A stretch of DNA of 55,251 nucleotides from Oscillospiraceae bacterium (GCA_017536625.1 JAFXGY010000014.1:1-55251); one strand, 5' to 3'. Counted from the stretch's first letter, positions 1 to 9,899 are shown. Numbers and translations: made by a program. The notes: generated from the letters alone by a model not told the origin.

Positions 1-546
1 TTGGTGAGGATTTCACCGCTGGTTCTTGCGTAATAGTAATCTCCATCGATGAGCATAAGACCGCCGTAGGTCTTAACACCATCAACATACCACCAAAGTT
101 TTCCATCTTCAGATACGATTCCGTTCTTTACTTCAGGTTCCGGATCGGGCTGTTCAGGATCGGGATCGGGTTCGGGATCTACAGTAGGAGGATTAAGCAT
201 CTTGCCGTCTGCTCCGAAGGTATAGTTTGCTGCAGGAAGATAATCGTTGGTCTTGGTGATCCAATAAGTACGATTGGTGAGGATTTCACCGCTGGTTCTT
301 GCGTAATAGTAATCTCCATCGATGAGCATAAGACCGCCATAGGTCTTAACACCATCAACATACCACCAAAGTTTTCCATCTTCAGATACGATTCCGTTCT
401 TTACTTCAGGTTCCGGATCGGGCTGTTCAGGTTCTACTACAGGAGGATTGAGCATCTTACCGTCAACGTCGAAGGTATAATTTGCTGCGGGAAGAATGTC
501 ATTGGTCTTGGTGATCCAATAAGTTTTTCCGCAAACAAGTGTACCG
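1..546 (-). repeat. In-gene tandem repeats, 273-bp units
   Basis: The sequence starting at position 1 recurs from position 274 almost unchanged over more than 150 bp, giving a 273-bp (91-residue) period in frame with the surface protein. A third, diverged unit extends to about 546. Each unit encodes a segment with KLWWYVDGVK, GDYYYARTSGEIL and TYWITKTND motifs, joined by Pro/Glu/Asp-rich linkers (PDPEPE-type). The linker of the outer unit is longer than that of the inner unit, which fits slippage or unequal crossover in copy number. Confidence 0.5.
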
Positions 547-3500
547 CCGGTTCTTGCATAATAATAAGTATCCTCTTTGCCGTCGCCGTCGGTATCAAGG
601 TGCATAAGACCGCGGTAAACAGACTGGCCGTTTTCTACATAGAAATAACCGTCAACACCCGCATTTACGATACCGCTTACGGTAAGCATATCATCAAGAA
701 GTTTGCCATCTTCGGCAAAAGTATATACTCTGTAACCTTCTTTGATATTGTTACGGTTTACAGGAATTGCGCGAACGCCGGTGTACATATAGTTATCTTC
801 ACCGAAATAGTACTGTTCGCCTGCAAGGGTTACCCAGCTGCGTTTGATGAAGGAACGTCCAACGCTGTATCTGGTGCCTTTGCTGTCGGTAGTGAATGCA
901 CCCATGGTGCAGCCGTCTTCATCAAAGTTATAGGTAATACCGTTAATGGTTTCGGTAGTGTTTACATAAAGTTTGTAATCGCTGCCGGCATAACCATACA
1001 TGGTGAAAGGTGCGCCGCCGTTGATATAGTCTTCACCTTCATAAGTACCCATATCCTGCCAGCCTTTTACGAGTTTGTCGTTGACAGAATAGTAGAGGTA
1101 TTCACCAACTTTAACGACGCCGGTTCCGGTTACAAGAACGTCTTCACAGACTTTGCAAACAAACTGAGCGTCAACGATTTCGTAATCATGTCCTTTTGCT
1201 TCGATAACGGTACCAAAATCAACTACGGATCTGCAGGTTTCGCAGTAAGTTCTGCCGGTATAACCGTTTTCAGTGCAGGTTGCTGCTTTATCTTCGAGAG
1301 CAGTAAGTTCCGCATCATGTTCATGATAAGGAGAAGAAATGGTGGTAAGTTCGGTTGCAACACTGATTGCGCCACCGAAGGAATTACCGTCAACAACACC
1401 GTAAACAACTTCGCAGTCAACGTTTACAACGGGTTTGTTGCCCATATCTGCAGGAGCATAATAGGTGTTGTTTACATAGTTGTATCTGTCAAAAGTCCAG
1501 ACACGAACAGGAATACTTACGAGGGTGTTATTAAGAGCTCTGCCGGAAACGCCGGTTTTCTCAACAGTTACAGTGAGAAGTTCAGAAATCTCATTGTATT
1601 CAAAGGTTGCTTCGAAGCCGGAAGCAACGATTGCGCCATCGGTTTCCCAAGTGTTTGCGTTGTTGAGCTTGAGCTGTGCAACAAGTTTATTTACGTTTGC
1701 AAGGTCTGCTACGTTGATATCAACATAGTAGATGGACTGTGCTTTCGGAGTTTCGCCGGAATCGTTATGACCGCCAAGTTCAATAGCAGCTTCGCCTGCA
1801 ACAGTGAAGGTTCTGGTAAGTCTTGCGGGGTTGCCGAGTTCGTCTTTAACTTCGAATGCAACAGTGTGTGCACCTGCTCCAAGAGCAACATCGCCTTTGG
1901 TGGAAAGTGCGTTGCCTGCAACAGCAGATTCTACTTTAACACCGTCAACATATATCTTGCCCGAAGAAAGATCAAGTGCTGCGTTATCAGCAACGGTTGC
2001 GGAGAATGCAACATTGTTTCCATTTACTTCAGTGCCGTTATCAAGAGCAACTGCAGTATCGGCAGTGGAATAAGTAGGTGCAGTAATGGTAGGAAGAACT
2101 CTGTCGTCAACAGCGGAGCTGTAGTCGAGAGTGATATCATCGATATAGAAAGTTACTACGTCTGCAGTATCCGGTTTTACATAAGTACGAACGAAGGAAG
2201 GAGAACGACTGTTACTCTCGTCCATCGCAGGCATAGTAGACAAATAGTCATATTTACTGATATCAATGGTAGCATAAACCCATCTGGATTCAGGAATATC
2301 CGCATTGGTTGCGGAGTTAAGGTTGGTCTGTTTTCCGGTTGCAGCGGAAGTGAACATAAAGTGATCCTGCACGCAAGATGCCTGTCCATCAGCTTCCCAG
2401 TTTGCATAGGAGTTCAGCTGAGACTGGAATGCAAGACCTTTTCCTGCTGCAGGGAACGCGTTTTCAGGAATATAGATCCACATACCGAGGGTGGTTGCTT
2501 TCATTCCGTTTGCAACGTCACGAAGAACAACAACATCATCGGTATTGAAAAGAACGTTATAGCTCCAGCTTGCGAAAGCAGCATCGGTATTATCGAGTCT
2601 CCATGCAAGAGCACTGCTACCGTTTCTTACCTGACCGCCATTAGTGGTGGTTGCAATGAAAGTTTCACTGCTGAGATATTCGTTGAACTGACCTGCAAGA
2701 GGATCGGAGCCGACAAGGGTGTTGTTTACGCCGTTATCCTGGCTCCATTTTTTAGCTTCTTCGAAGCCCATGAAGCCTGCTTTGTCGCCATTTTCAAGAT
2801 TTTCAAAGTCCCAGATAATTTCGGAACCTTTACCGAATTCAATTGCATAAGTAAGAGCGATTTCACCATAAGTAACGGTTACGTCAACACCTGCAATAGA
2901 AGTATCCTCGGTTGCGGTGAAATTGAAGCCGTCAAGAGTACCTGCTGCATTGTCGGAAAGAGTAACGGAAACAGCATTGGTATCAACATATACGTTTGCT
3001 TCACCGGTCATTGCAACGATAGGAAGGGAAATGGTGCGGATTTTTTCTGCAGTGGAATAAGGAACTACAGTAGAAGTTGCGGAAAGTTTGAAAACTTCGG
3101 GGTCTGCAACGGTGATGGTTTTAGTACCGACTACTTTGCCGCCGGAAAGAACCTGAACGTCAACAGTACCAGTTTTGCCGTTGGATTCGAATTTTCCATT
3201 TTCAATGGTACCGAAGGAATCATCGGAAAGTGCCCAGGTTGCGTCTGCGGGCATTGCCATTGCGTATCCGTGGGTATCGATTGCTTCTGCACCGAAGGTA
3301 TAAACGGTTTTGGGAGCAAAGATATCATACTCGGATTCTACGTTTACAACGTCAAGTATACCGGTAGGTGCAACGTTGGAAGCAACGAAAACACCGTGTG
3401 CGGTGGGGCGCTGTGCACCGTCGCAGGGAACGGAACGCATGGTGAAGGTTTCTTCACCAACACGTTTGGTAAGGAAGGTGGAGGAACCGCCGCCGTCGCA

Positions 3501-4448
3501 GTTTGCTGCCCATTTGCAGCCGAGAGCGAGCATTGCTTCGCCTTCTTCATAGTTACAGAAACCAACGGAGTTGTTTGCGCCGCGTCCGTCGTTCATGCAG
3601 ATAACGAGAGTACCGTCTTCTTTAACGCCGACCATGGAACGTGCCGCTGCCGCAGAAGTTCTTTCTTCGGTTTTAGAGACGAGTTCTCCATCTTTAACAA
3701 CCATACCGAAGGAAACACCTACCGCATGGAGAAGAGTTCCATTTGCAAGGTAGCCGTTGAATTCGGTTCTGTCAAATGCTTTTACATCACAGGATACATT
3801 ACCTTCTGCATCCTGGAAAACATAAAGGATGGAGGAAGAAGGAGCATATTCACCTTTGATACCGATATTTTTGCCGTTATAGACAAGAACGCGGGGAGCA
3901 TAAGTGTCATAATAAAGGTCGGTGTTCATACCGCCGACAATGTTATATCCGAGGGTATCCTCATAATATTTCGCCATATCGGTAAGTTCCTTATGGGACC
4001 AGTTAGCCTCATTGGTAAGGTCTTTATCAATCTGGTAATATCCGGGAATGATGGATACGTCAGGGTTGGAAGGGTCAACTTCAATGACATGAATAACCTG
4101 TCTGCGGTTACCTGCTGCGTTGTTGAGAACGATTTCGGACTCAACTGCTGCACCAGGAACAAGAACATAATCTTTTTTGGAAATAACATTATAGTAACCG
4201 TTGGTACCAAATGTTTTTCCATCATAAACTACGTTGTTTTCTTCCCAGTTAGGAATGGAAAGGGTTTCGATGGGTGCACCGCTTTCGACAGTAAACTCAT
4301 CGATTTTTTCAGCAACGACTTCTTCCAAAATCGTTTCGCTTGCGCCTGCTTCTTCAAGTTCAATTGCGAATGCGGCCGGTGCTGCACCGAAAACCATCAT
4401 TACTGCAAGAACCATTGAAAGCAGACGCTTTACAAATGAATCTCTCAT
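1..4448 (-). CDS. Secreted phosphodiester glycosidase (NAGPA-type) surface protein, 3' end cut by window
   Basis: Large exported protein whose C-terminus lies left of position 1; about 1482 codons are visible. It begins with a signal peptide (MRDSFVKR, hydrophobic core, AAPAAFA cleavage-like site). Residues about 110-360 resemble the phosphodiester glycosidase domain (PF09992, COG4632 EpsL-like), with a DGR motif and LGCKWAANCDGGGSST. The family hydrolyses sugar-1-phosphodiester caps and is often tied to exopolysaccharide. Residues about 545-775 look like a carbohydrate-binding jelly roll and about 890-1035 cohesin-like. A His/Cys-rich stretch (HEHD, CTENGYTGRTYCETC) follows, then from about 1115 aromatic glucan/choline-binding-like repeats ending in near-identical 91-residue units. 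The ATG at 4448 follows AGAGGAGG. It lies 75 bp downstream of the polysaccharide cluster on the same strand, so it may trim or bind that polymer (inference). The domain calls outside PF09992 are tentative. Confidence 0.5.
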   Translation of the reverse strand, partial: MRDSFVKRLLSMVLAVMMVFGAAPAAFAIELEEAGASETILEEVVAEKIDEFTVESGAPIETLSIPNWEENNVVYDGKTFGTNGYYNVISKKDYVLVPGAAVESEIVLNNAAGNRRQVIHVIEVDPSNPDVSIIPGYYQIDKDLTNEANWSHKELTDMAKYYEDTLGYNIVGGMNTDLYYDTYAPRVLVYNGKNIGIKGEYAPSSSILYVFQDAEGNVSCDVKAFDRTEFNGYLANGTLLHAVGVSFGMVVKDGELVSKTEERTSAAAARSMVGVKEDGTLVICMNDGRGANNSVGFCNYEEGEAMLALGCKWAANCDGGGSSTFLTKRVGEETFTMRSVPCDGAQRPTAHGVFVASNVAPTGILDVVNVESEYDIFAPKTVYTFGAEAIDTHGYAMAMPADATWALSDDSFGTIENGKFESNGKTGTVDVQVLSGGKVVGTKTITVADPEVFKLSATSTVVPYSTAEKIRTISLPIVAMTGEANVYVDTNAVSVTLSDNAAGTLDGFNFTATEDTSIAGVDVTVTYGEIALTYAIEFGKGSEIIWDFENLENGDKAGFMGFEEAKKWSQDNGVNNTLVGSDPLAGQFNEYLSSETFIATTTNGGQVRNGSSALAWRLDNTDAAFASWSYNVLFNTDDVVVLRDVANGMKATTLGMWIYIPENAFPAAGKGLAFQSQLNSYANWEADGQASCVQDHFMFTSAATGKQTNLNSATNADIPESRWVYATIDISKYDYLSTMPAMDESNSRSPSFVRTYVKPDTADVVTFYIDDITLDYSSAVDDRVLPTITAPTYSTADTAVALDNGTEVNGNNVAFSATVADNAALDLSSGKIYVDGVKVESAVAGNALSTKGDVALGAGAHTVAFEVKDELGNPARLTRTFTVAGEAAIELGGHNDSGETPKAQSIYYVDINVADLANVNKLVAQLKLNNANTWETDGAIVASGFEATFEYNEISELLTVTVEKTGVSGRALNNTLVSIPVRVWTFDRYNYVNNTYYAPADMGNKPVVNVDCEVVYGVVDGNSFGGAISVATELTTISSPYHEHDAELTALEDKAATCTENGYTGRTYCETCRSVVDFGTVIEAKGHDYEIVDAQFVCKVCEDVLVTGTGVVKVGEYLYYSVNDKLVKGWQDMGTYEGEDYINGGAPFTMYGYAGSDYKLYVNTTETINGITYNFDEDGCTMGAFTTDSKGTRYSVGRSFIKRSWVTLAGEQYYFGEDNYMYTGVRAIPVNRNNIKEGYRVYTFAEDGKLLDDMLTVSGIVNAGVDGYFYVENGQSVYRGLMHLDTDGDGKEDTYYYARTGGTLVCGKTYWITKTNDILPAANYTFDVDGKMLNPPVVEPEQPDPEPEVKNGIVSEDGKLWWYVDGVKTYGGLMLIDGDYYYARTSGEILTNRTYWITKTNDYLPAANYTFGADGKMLNPPTVDPEPDPDPEQPDPEPEVKNGIVSEDGKLWWYVDGVKTYGGLMLIDGDYYYARTSGEILT

Positions 4449-4491
4449 TTTTGTTTCCTCCTCTTTCAAGAGATTTTTTATCTATCGCTAT

Positions 4492-4509
4492 CATGGGGGA
4501 TTCCCCATG
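4492..4509. other. Inverted repeat between polymerase gene and surface protein
   Basis: CATGGGG and CCCCATG face each other around a 4-base loop in the 75-bp gap between the two minus-strand genes. No T-run follows on the minus strand, so it is at best a weak terminator or an mRNA-stabilising hairpin. I see no clear promoter in this gap, so the surface protein may be read from the polysaccharide operon. Confidence 0.5.
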
Positions 4510-4523
4510 TGAGCAACCTTTAA

Positions 4524-5858
4524 TTATTTATCTGGTATTCCGATTTTTGCATCATTTTCATCCGGATAAAAATCGTGGCAAAGGCTCAGATAACAATATG
4601 CCAAAGTGAGCAGTGTATATCCGGAAGTAATAATCTGCCCTGCCTGTATTTTTGCGAATATCAGAATGAATGGAATGAAATTCAGAAGTTTTTGGTGCCT
4701 GTTGACCTTTCTCGAACTTGCGATAAGGTCGAATATAAACATCATGAAGAATATAAATCCAGGAATGCCCCAGGCAACGATTATCTCCTGAATTCCGTTG
4801 TGGGGAGCATTCCCTGCAACTCTGTTCTGAACCATTAATTTATAGCTAAAATCTTGAAGGCCAACGCCGAACCACATATTTTTTATATCGGATAAGAGAA
4901 ACTCATTATACGCAACCAAAAGTTCATCTCTTCCGCTCACTATATTATCCAAAGAAAAACGGTATACAAACATTTTCAGAACATTAGGAAAAACAAAAGA
5001 TAGAAGAAAAAGCGTAATGATAATTATTATTGCTATTCCCAATATTATTTTTATCTTGCTTTTTAAGCTTCTTTTTTGTGCCATGATAAACAGTACTGCC
5101 ATTATGGCAACAAGAACAAGATATGTTCTGGATATCGTAAGGGCACCAATAATAAGAAGTGTGATTATTAAAACCACATCTGAAATTCGCTTCTTTTTGG
5201 CGATGAATATCTGAAGTAATCCGCTAACAGCCAGAACACAAATAATTCCTAGTGTATTCGGGTTAATGATACCTCTGACACTTTCTACATCTTTTTCTCC
5301 AATTCCAAGCCTTTGCATATTCAGCATAATTGCCTCGAGGCTGAATCCCGAAGCAAAACCTATTTTGCCCAAAAGCATTATACCAACAGCAAGAGTCGAT
5401 ATCGCAAAACATCTTGTGATAAATTCATAATCATACTTTTGGGACTCAGTCCACATAAGAATTCCCAAAAGCAGATACGGAGCAAAGTTTCCCGCAAATG
5501 TAACTAATGAAAATTCGCCTGAAAAACAATGTAAAAGTTCCCATATTACCATCAGTGCAATGGATATTATTCTGTGATTAATTTTTATTGTACTGCTGAA
5601 TTTGAACACATAAACCGCCACAAGAATTATCGTGGCAATATGTATATGAAAAGCGGTCTGCAGCGGAATCAGACTTATGCCCATTGCGATAATTTCATCT
5701 CTGGTTCCAAGACATGCCGCTGCAGCAATCAAAACCAAGAATCCTGTTTCCGGAAAACCTATCTGCAATGCATATTTTACGAATACAAGTACCAAAATCA
5801 GCCCGAACAGGCTGTAAAATATAATTCTTCTATTCAGTTTTACAGTCTGTTTTTTCAT
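4524..5858 (-). CDS. O-antigen ligase/polymerase-type membrane protein (Wzy-like)
   Basis: A 444-residue protein made almost entirely of membrane segments (roughly 10-12), with a basic N-terminus (MKKQTVKLNRR) and a larger loop around residues 290-345 containing NVLKMFVYRFSLDNIVSGRDELL and PHNGIQEIIVAWGIPG. That layout, with an H-N pair and a G-R-D segment in the long external loop, is typical of the O-antigen ligase/Wzy_C superfamily, which joins lipid-linked oligosaccharide repeats into a polymer outside the membrane. It is the last gene of the minus-strand polysaccharide cluster, 25 bp after the ATP-grasp gene. Sequence identity within this superfamily is low, so polymerase versus ligase cannot be decided; polymerase is more likely in a Gram-positive capsule cluster. 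Confidence 0.5.
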   Translation of the reverse strand: MKKQTVKLNRRIIFYSLFGLILVLVFVKYALQIGFPETGFLVLIAAAACLGTRDEIIAMGISLIPLQTAFHIHIATIILVAVYVFKFSSTIKINHRIISIALMVIWELLHCFSGEFSLVTFAGNFAPYLLLGILMWTESQKYDYEFITRCFAISTLAVGIMLLGKIGFASGFSLEAIMLNMQRLGIGEKDVESVRGIINPNTLGIICVLAVSGLLQIFIAKKKRISDVVLIITLLIIGALTISRTYLVLVAIMAVLFIMAQKRSLKSKIKIILGIAIIIIITLFLLSFVFPNVLKMFVYRFSLDNIVSGRDELLVAYNEFLLSDIKNMWFGVGLQDFSYKLMVQNRVAGNAPHNGIQEIIVAWGIPGFIFFMMFIFDLIASSRKVNRHQKLLNFIPFILIFAKIQAGQIITSGYTLLTLAYCYLSLCHDFYPDENDAKIGIPDK

Positions 5859-5883
5859 CTTAAAATTTCCTTTGCTTTAAAAA

Positions 5884-6810
5884 TCAAATTCTTTTTTCCG
5901 GCAGAACCACCCAGTCGCCGAATTTTTTATCCCACGCTTCCGGACGGAACGGAGCCAGCCCGCTGCAGTGGAAGAAAGTCATTTCCCCAAAATAAACTTT
6001 TCCATCAACCTCATAAAAGTCGACTCGAAGCTGGGGCGTTCCTGCGCTGAGTTTTGCCGCAAGTTCCTTCATTTCTTCAAAACACTGCGGTTTTTCCGGA
6101 GGAACCGGAGCCATATCATGATCTATGGTGAAAGGAAGATGGTTATAATCCATATCAAAGAAATCCGCAACAGTCGGCTCTCCCTTACCTCTGCCCTGAG
6201 CAATATAAAGAACTTTTGGTTCACCCCCGAAAGTAAAGAACTTGTAATCGCGAAGTTCTCCCTGACGGCTGTCTTCCATATATTCTTCCGCAATAATGCG
6301 ATGCTTTACGTTTTTATAAGGCCATTCGCGGTTGCAGTCGTAATAATTGCGTTTCATGAAATAACTAAGTTTTCTTTTCGCCGCATGGATATCAAGTTTG
6401 CTTTTATCCTTGCAAATCACTATGCCGCCGCTGTCATGGGTGGTTTTGAGCACAAATCTTTCCGGAAGAGAATTAAAATCAATATCATCCACTTTTTCCC
6501 AAACGCCGAGAAGCGGTATCACATACTTTTCTCCAATTTTCTTCGAAACATACTCTTTGACTCCGTATTTATCCACCATGGTGGTATATTCCGGACGGTG
6601 GTCGTAAAGTTTGAGCCACTGGAGTTTTTCTGTATATGTAACAGGGTTTTCGAGATCAAGTTCTTTTCCCATATCAATGCGGTATCTTATTTTTACAAAT
6701 TCTTCGGCAGGAACATCTTTTTTTCGCCCGCGATTTGCCAAAAAACGATATCTTGCATTTTTATCAAAAATGACGCCTATAAGCGTATTCACTTTTGATT
6801 TAATTCCCAT
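5884..6810 (-). CDS. TupA-like ATP-grasp protein, polysaccharide cluster
   Basis: 308 residues matching the TupA-like ATPgrasp family (PF14305), often mislabelled as glycosyltransferase. Visible hallmarks are NPVTYTEKLQWLKLYDHRPEYTTMVDKYGVKEYV in the first third (the conserved Y-T-E-K-L-Q-W-L-K signature), RFVLKTTHDSGG as the nucleotide-binding Lys/Gly segment near residue 120, EEYMED, and LRVDFYEVDGKVYFGEMTFFHCSG near the C-terminus, with acidic metal-binding residues. The family is thought to ligate an amino acid or similar group to a polymer such as teichuronopeptide; here it probably decorates the polysaccharide (inference). It lies 20 bp downstream of a GT4 gene and upstream of the polymerase gene. 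Confidence 0.5.
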   Translation of the reverse strand: MGIKSKVNTLIGVIFDKNARYRFLANRGRKKDVPAEEFVKIRYRIDMGKELDLENPVTYTEKLQWLKLYDHRPEYTTMVDKYGVKEYVSKKIGEKYVIPLLGVWEKVDDIDFNSLPERFVLKTTHDSGGIVICKDKSKLDIHAAKRKLSYFMKRNYYDCNREWPYKNVKHRIIAEEYMEDSRQGELRDYKFFTFGGEPKVLYIAQGRGKGEPTVADFFDMDYNHLPFTIDHDMAPVPPEKPQCFEEMKELAAKLSAGTPQLRVDFYEVDGKVYFGEMTFFHCSGLAPFRPEAWDKKFGDWVVLPEKRI

Positions 6811-6830
6811 TTTTCTACCTCTTAATATTT

Positions 6831-7901
6831 TTACAATAGTTCAAGCGCAAATTTCATCCACTGTTCCGCAATGAACTCTGCTTCTATCTCTTTTCTAAGC
6901 TTTTCTCCCTCTTTTGAGAGATTTTCTGCGGTGTTTTTATCTCCGAGAACACAGCGTATTGCATCTGCCATACATTCTCTGTTCCCTACGGAAACAAGTA
7001 TCCCGTTGACTTTATTTTCTATTGTTTCTCTTGCTCCTCCGGCAGGGCAGTCGGTACACACACAAGGTATTCCCATAGCCATTGCCTCAAGCATGGAATT
7101 GGATATCCCCTCAAAATCCGAAGACGAAACAAACAATGCTGCTTTATACACTTTTTCGTGAACTTTATCGGAATGTCCGCAAAGAAAAACTTTTTTATCA
7201 AGCCCAAGTTTTTTTATTTTATCTGCAAGTCTTTCTCTTTCCGGACCTTCTCCATAAATTTCAAGGGTGTATTCCGGAAATTCTTTTTCAACATCCGAGA
7301 AGGCTTCGATAAGCAGATCCAGATTTTTTTGTTCGTTCAATCTGCACCAATTTACAATTTTATGTTCTCTTTCTCCTTCAAATCTGTTCGGGAGTTCGCA
7401 GAGAACCGGGTTTTTTATAACACAGCTTTTTCTTTTAATTCTTTTTGAGAAGAAATTTTTTGCCTCTTTTGTCTGGAAAACAACGCCATCGCACAATTCA
7501 TAAGCAATTCTGCGCAGCACCCTCAAAAATTTTTCTTTCGGAAAATTCTTCGGATCGTTTCTTTCGGAAAGAATAAGTTTTGTTTTCATCCCAACCATTA
7601 AAACCGCGAGAAGCACCGCAGCACCCGGTCCTGCTAGCGAAATAACACAAACCGGATCAGTATTTTTTATTATCCTTTTCAGCGCCTTCATTTTTGCAAA
7701 AACGTCATGTCCGGATCCGGTCAGCTGCGATTCCATATCATATATTTTTATTCTTTCATCTATGGAATAATCGTTATTACCGCGCTTATATACCACTATG
7801 GAAACTTCATTGTTTTTACACAGCTCATTGGCAAGAACTGCTGTAACTCTTTCGGCTCCTCCGCCAAAAAGCTGTGGTATCATAAACATTATTTTTTGCA
7901 A
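6831..7901 (-). CDS. Glycosyltransferase, GT4 family
   Basis: 356 residues with the two-domain GT-B layout. The N-terminal half opens with IMFMIPQLFGGGAERVTAVLANEL, the glycine-rich acceptor-side signature of GT4 enzymes. The C-terminal half has IVNWCRLNEQKNLDLLIEAF, YGEGPERERL and the E-x7-E donor-binding signature FEGISNSMLEAMAMGIPCV, followed by DCPAGGARE. It should transfer a sugar from a nucleotide sugar to a lipid-linked oligosaccharide on the cytoplasmic side of the membrane; the sugar cannot be told. It is read in the polysaccharide cluster, 21 bp after the preceding gene. Confidence 0.5.
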   Translation of the reverse strand: MQKIMFMIPQLFGGGAERVTAVLANELCKNNEVSIVVYKRGNNDYSIDERIKIYDMESQLTGSGHDVFAKMKALKRIIKNTDPVCVISLAGPGAAVLLAVLMVGMKTKLILSERNDPKNFPKEKFLRVLRRIAYELCDGVVFQTKEAKNFFSKRIKRKSCVIKNPVLCELPNRFEGEREHKIVNWCRLNEQKNLDLLIEAFSDVEKEFPEYTLEIYGEGPERERLADKIKKLGLDKKVFLCGHSDKVHEKVYKAALFVSSSDFEGISNSMLEAMAMGIPCVCTDCPAGGARETIENKVNGILVSVGNRECMADAIRCVLGDKNTAENLSKEGEKLRKEIEAEFIAEQWMKFALELL

Positions 7902-7922
7902 AACAACTTCTCCTTTGCGGTT

Positions 7923-8963
7923 TTAGTTTATTTTTGAAATTATCCGGCTGATTACGTTTTTGGGGGTGTATTTCTCAGCTTCTTGCAAACAATTTATTCG
8001 CATTTTTTCCCGAACATCAGTATTTTTATATAAATAATTAAGTTTTTCAAATAAACCGTCATCTTCTTCAAGATTATATAATGTTCCGGTTGTTCCTTCC
8101 TTTACGATTTCTGAATTATATTTCCAGTTACTTGCAATTACGGGCAACCCGGAAGCAAACGCATCCAAAAGTGTTCCTGCAAAACCTTCACTTTCGTAAT
8201 ACGTAGGAAAAAGCAGAGCAAAATAATTTTTTAATATTTCAACGCTTTTATCGAACGGAGCGCAGCCTTTATACTGTATGTATTCCGGAAAGTTCTTTTT
8301 CAGCTCTTCAAACCACTCCGTTTGTTCCGGATCCACCTGACCGTAAATATCAAGAGTATATATGATTTTCCCATATTTTTCGTTTATTTTTGTTACAGCT
8401 TTCGCTGCATCTTCTATTCCTTTTTCTCGCATTACCCTCGAAAAAGTGCAAAGTCTGAAAGGTTCACACTCATTGTAAACAAGTTCTTGCCTTTCCAGTA
8501 TATCGAGTTCCTTGCAGTTCGGTACAATGTAAACATTTCCAAAGCCCTGTTCGTCAAGGGATTTTTTCATCGTAGATGTTTCAACATAAATATAATCAAG
8601 TTTTTTTGTAAAAAATCTCAATATCCCGTGCTTCTTCATAAACTCCGGAAGCCAGCCGCCGATTACCACATAATGTATTTTGCATTTTCCAAAAATATTT
8701 GAAATGGTCAAAAGCCAAGGGAAAACTTTTATGCCGCCTTGATCAGTGAAAAAAAGAACATTTTTGCAATTAAGCACTGCAAGGATGGACTTCAAAAAAA
8801 GTTTAAAAGGATTCTTTTTCCAGCAAAATGTATTTATTCTTTCAACGTTATCTTTTCCAAAAAAACGTTCTAACTCTTCCGTAAAAATAATGGTTTTTAT
8901 GGTTTGGCCATCTAAAAAATTTTGTTTTTTCGCAAAATGACCAATGATTACAACTTTTTTCAC
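7923..8963 (-). CDS. Glycosyltransferase, GT4 family
   Basis: 346 residues, GT-B type. The N-terminal part (VVIIGHFAKKQNFLDGQTIKT) has the short glycine/His segment of an acceptor domain. The C-terminal part carries CTFSRVMREKGIEDAAKAV, YGQVDPEQ and the E-x7-E region LFPTYYESEGFAGTLLDAFASGLPVIASNW, which binds the nucleotide-sugar donor in the GT1/GT4 superfamily. It probably adds one residue to the polysaccharide repeat unit. Codon use is rich in A/T-ending codons, and the 163-bp upstream gap (8964-9126) is very AT-rich with no gene visible. This fits a horizontally shuffled cluster. Confidence 0.5.
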   Translation of the reverse strand: MKKVVIIGHFAKKQNFLDGQTIKTIIFTEELERFFGKDNVERINTFCWKKNPFKLFLKSILAVLNCKNVLFFTDQGGIKVFPWLLTISNIFGKCKIHYVVIGGWLPEFMKKHGILRFFTKKLDYIYVETSTMKKSLDEQGFGNVYIVPNCKELDILERQELVYNECEPFRLCTFSRVMREKGIEDAAKAVTKINEKYGKIIYTLDIYGQVDPEQTEWFEELKKNFPEYIQYKGCAPFDKSVEILKNYFALLFPTYYESEGFAGTLLDAFASGLPVIASNWKYNSEIVKEGTTGTLYNLEEDDGLFEKLNYLYKNTDVREKMRINCLQEAEKYTPKNVISRIISKIN

Positions 8964-9126
8964 TTTATCCCTCTTTTTTATATCAATTTATAAATTTCAG
9001 GAGTTTTTATCGAATTTTTTAGCAAATTACCGCTGTCCCATATACCTACAATTTATAAATGATTAAAAAGTTCCTTTATTATGTTTCGTGATATTTTAAT
9101 AATTAAAAATATTTAACATATGTTTT

Positions 9127-9882
9127 TCATTTTTTATCACATTTTTTGTATTTTTGGAACCCACAATATGCATATTTCACCATAGTAATTGCACTCTCGA
9201 AAAGCGATAATCCAAGATAATCACGGTAAATTATCCAACGCCTTGCTGCGCTTTTTATCTTATTATTATTTCTGGTATTATTACTTTGCCTATAGAAAGC
9301 TAATACTTCCGTTATCCCATAAGCTGCTGCACCTTTTTTTAACATCTTAAGCCACAGCGCCAAATCTTCATGATAAACATCAACAGGGAATCTTGCTTCT
9401 CTCACCATTTTTTTACTAAATAAAACTGTCGAGCATGAAATCACACTTTTAACCAGAAAATCTTCAAAACAAGTCCTCTTCGGAACTATAAAATCGTTGC
9501 ATATCTTTCCACCTTGTTCATTCACAATCCCATATGAACAATAAACAAAATCAGCATTCGTTTTATTTTCTAATTCAACAGATTTCTCAAGGAATTTCGG
9601 ATCCCAATAATCATCACTATCCAAAAGAGCTGCCAAATCTCCTTTACAAGAATCCAGTCCCCTATTTCTAGTATAGGCAACCCCCATATTTTTTTCATTT
9701 TTCAAAACATAAATGCGATTATCTTCCTTTGCAATTTCTTCTGCTATTTTAACAGTATCATCTATGGATCCATCATCAATGATCAAAAGTTCCCAATCTT
9801 CATATGTCTGTGCTATAACAGAACGAACAGCTTCCTCAATATATTTTTCCATATTGTAAGCAGGCATAATCACGCTGACCAT
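9127..9882 (-). CDS. Glycosyltransferase, GT2 family
   Basis: 251 residues with a classic GT-A/GT2 start: VSVIMPAYNMEKYIEEAVRSVIAQTYEDWELLIIDDGSIDDT, then LDSDDYWDPKFLEK, where the DSDD motif would hold the divalent metal and nucleotide sugar. A later YHEDLALWLKML segment corresponds to the catalytic ED motif. There is no C-terminal membrane segment, so it is a soluble or peripherally bound enzyme that adds a sugar to the lipid-linked repeat unit; donor and acceptor are unknown. It follows the epimerase gene by 17 bp in the same transcript. Confidence 0.5.
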   Translation of the reverse strand: MVSVIMPAYNMEKYIEEAVRSVIAQTYEDWELLIIDDGSIDDTVKIAEEIAKEDNRIYVLKNEKNMGVAYTRNRGLDSCKGDLAALLDSDDYWDPKFLEKSVELENKTNADFVYCSYGIVNEQGGKICNDFIVPKRTCFEDFLVKSVISCSTVLFSKKMVREARFPVDVYHEDLALWLKMLKKGAAAYGITEVLAFYRQSNNTRNNNKIKSAARRWIIYRDYLGLSLFESAITMVKYAYCGFQKYKKCDKK

Positions 9883-9899
9883 ACGTTTTCTCCTCTCAG

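Noticed and set aside
600-4418. Plus-strand open frame of 1272 codons
   Set aside because: Translation is Cys/Phe/Val-rich with no domain. The opposite strand carries a coherent signal peptide, glycosidase domain and repeats. It is an antisense shadow caused by codon bias.
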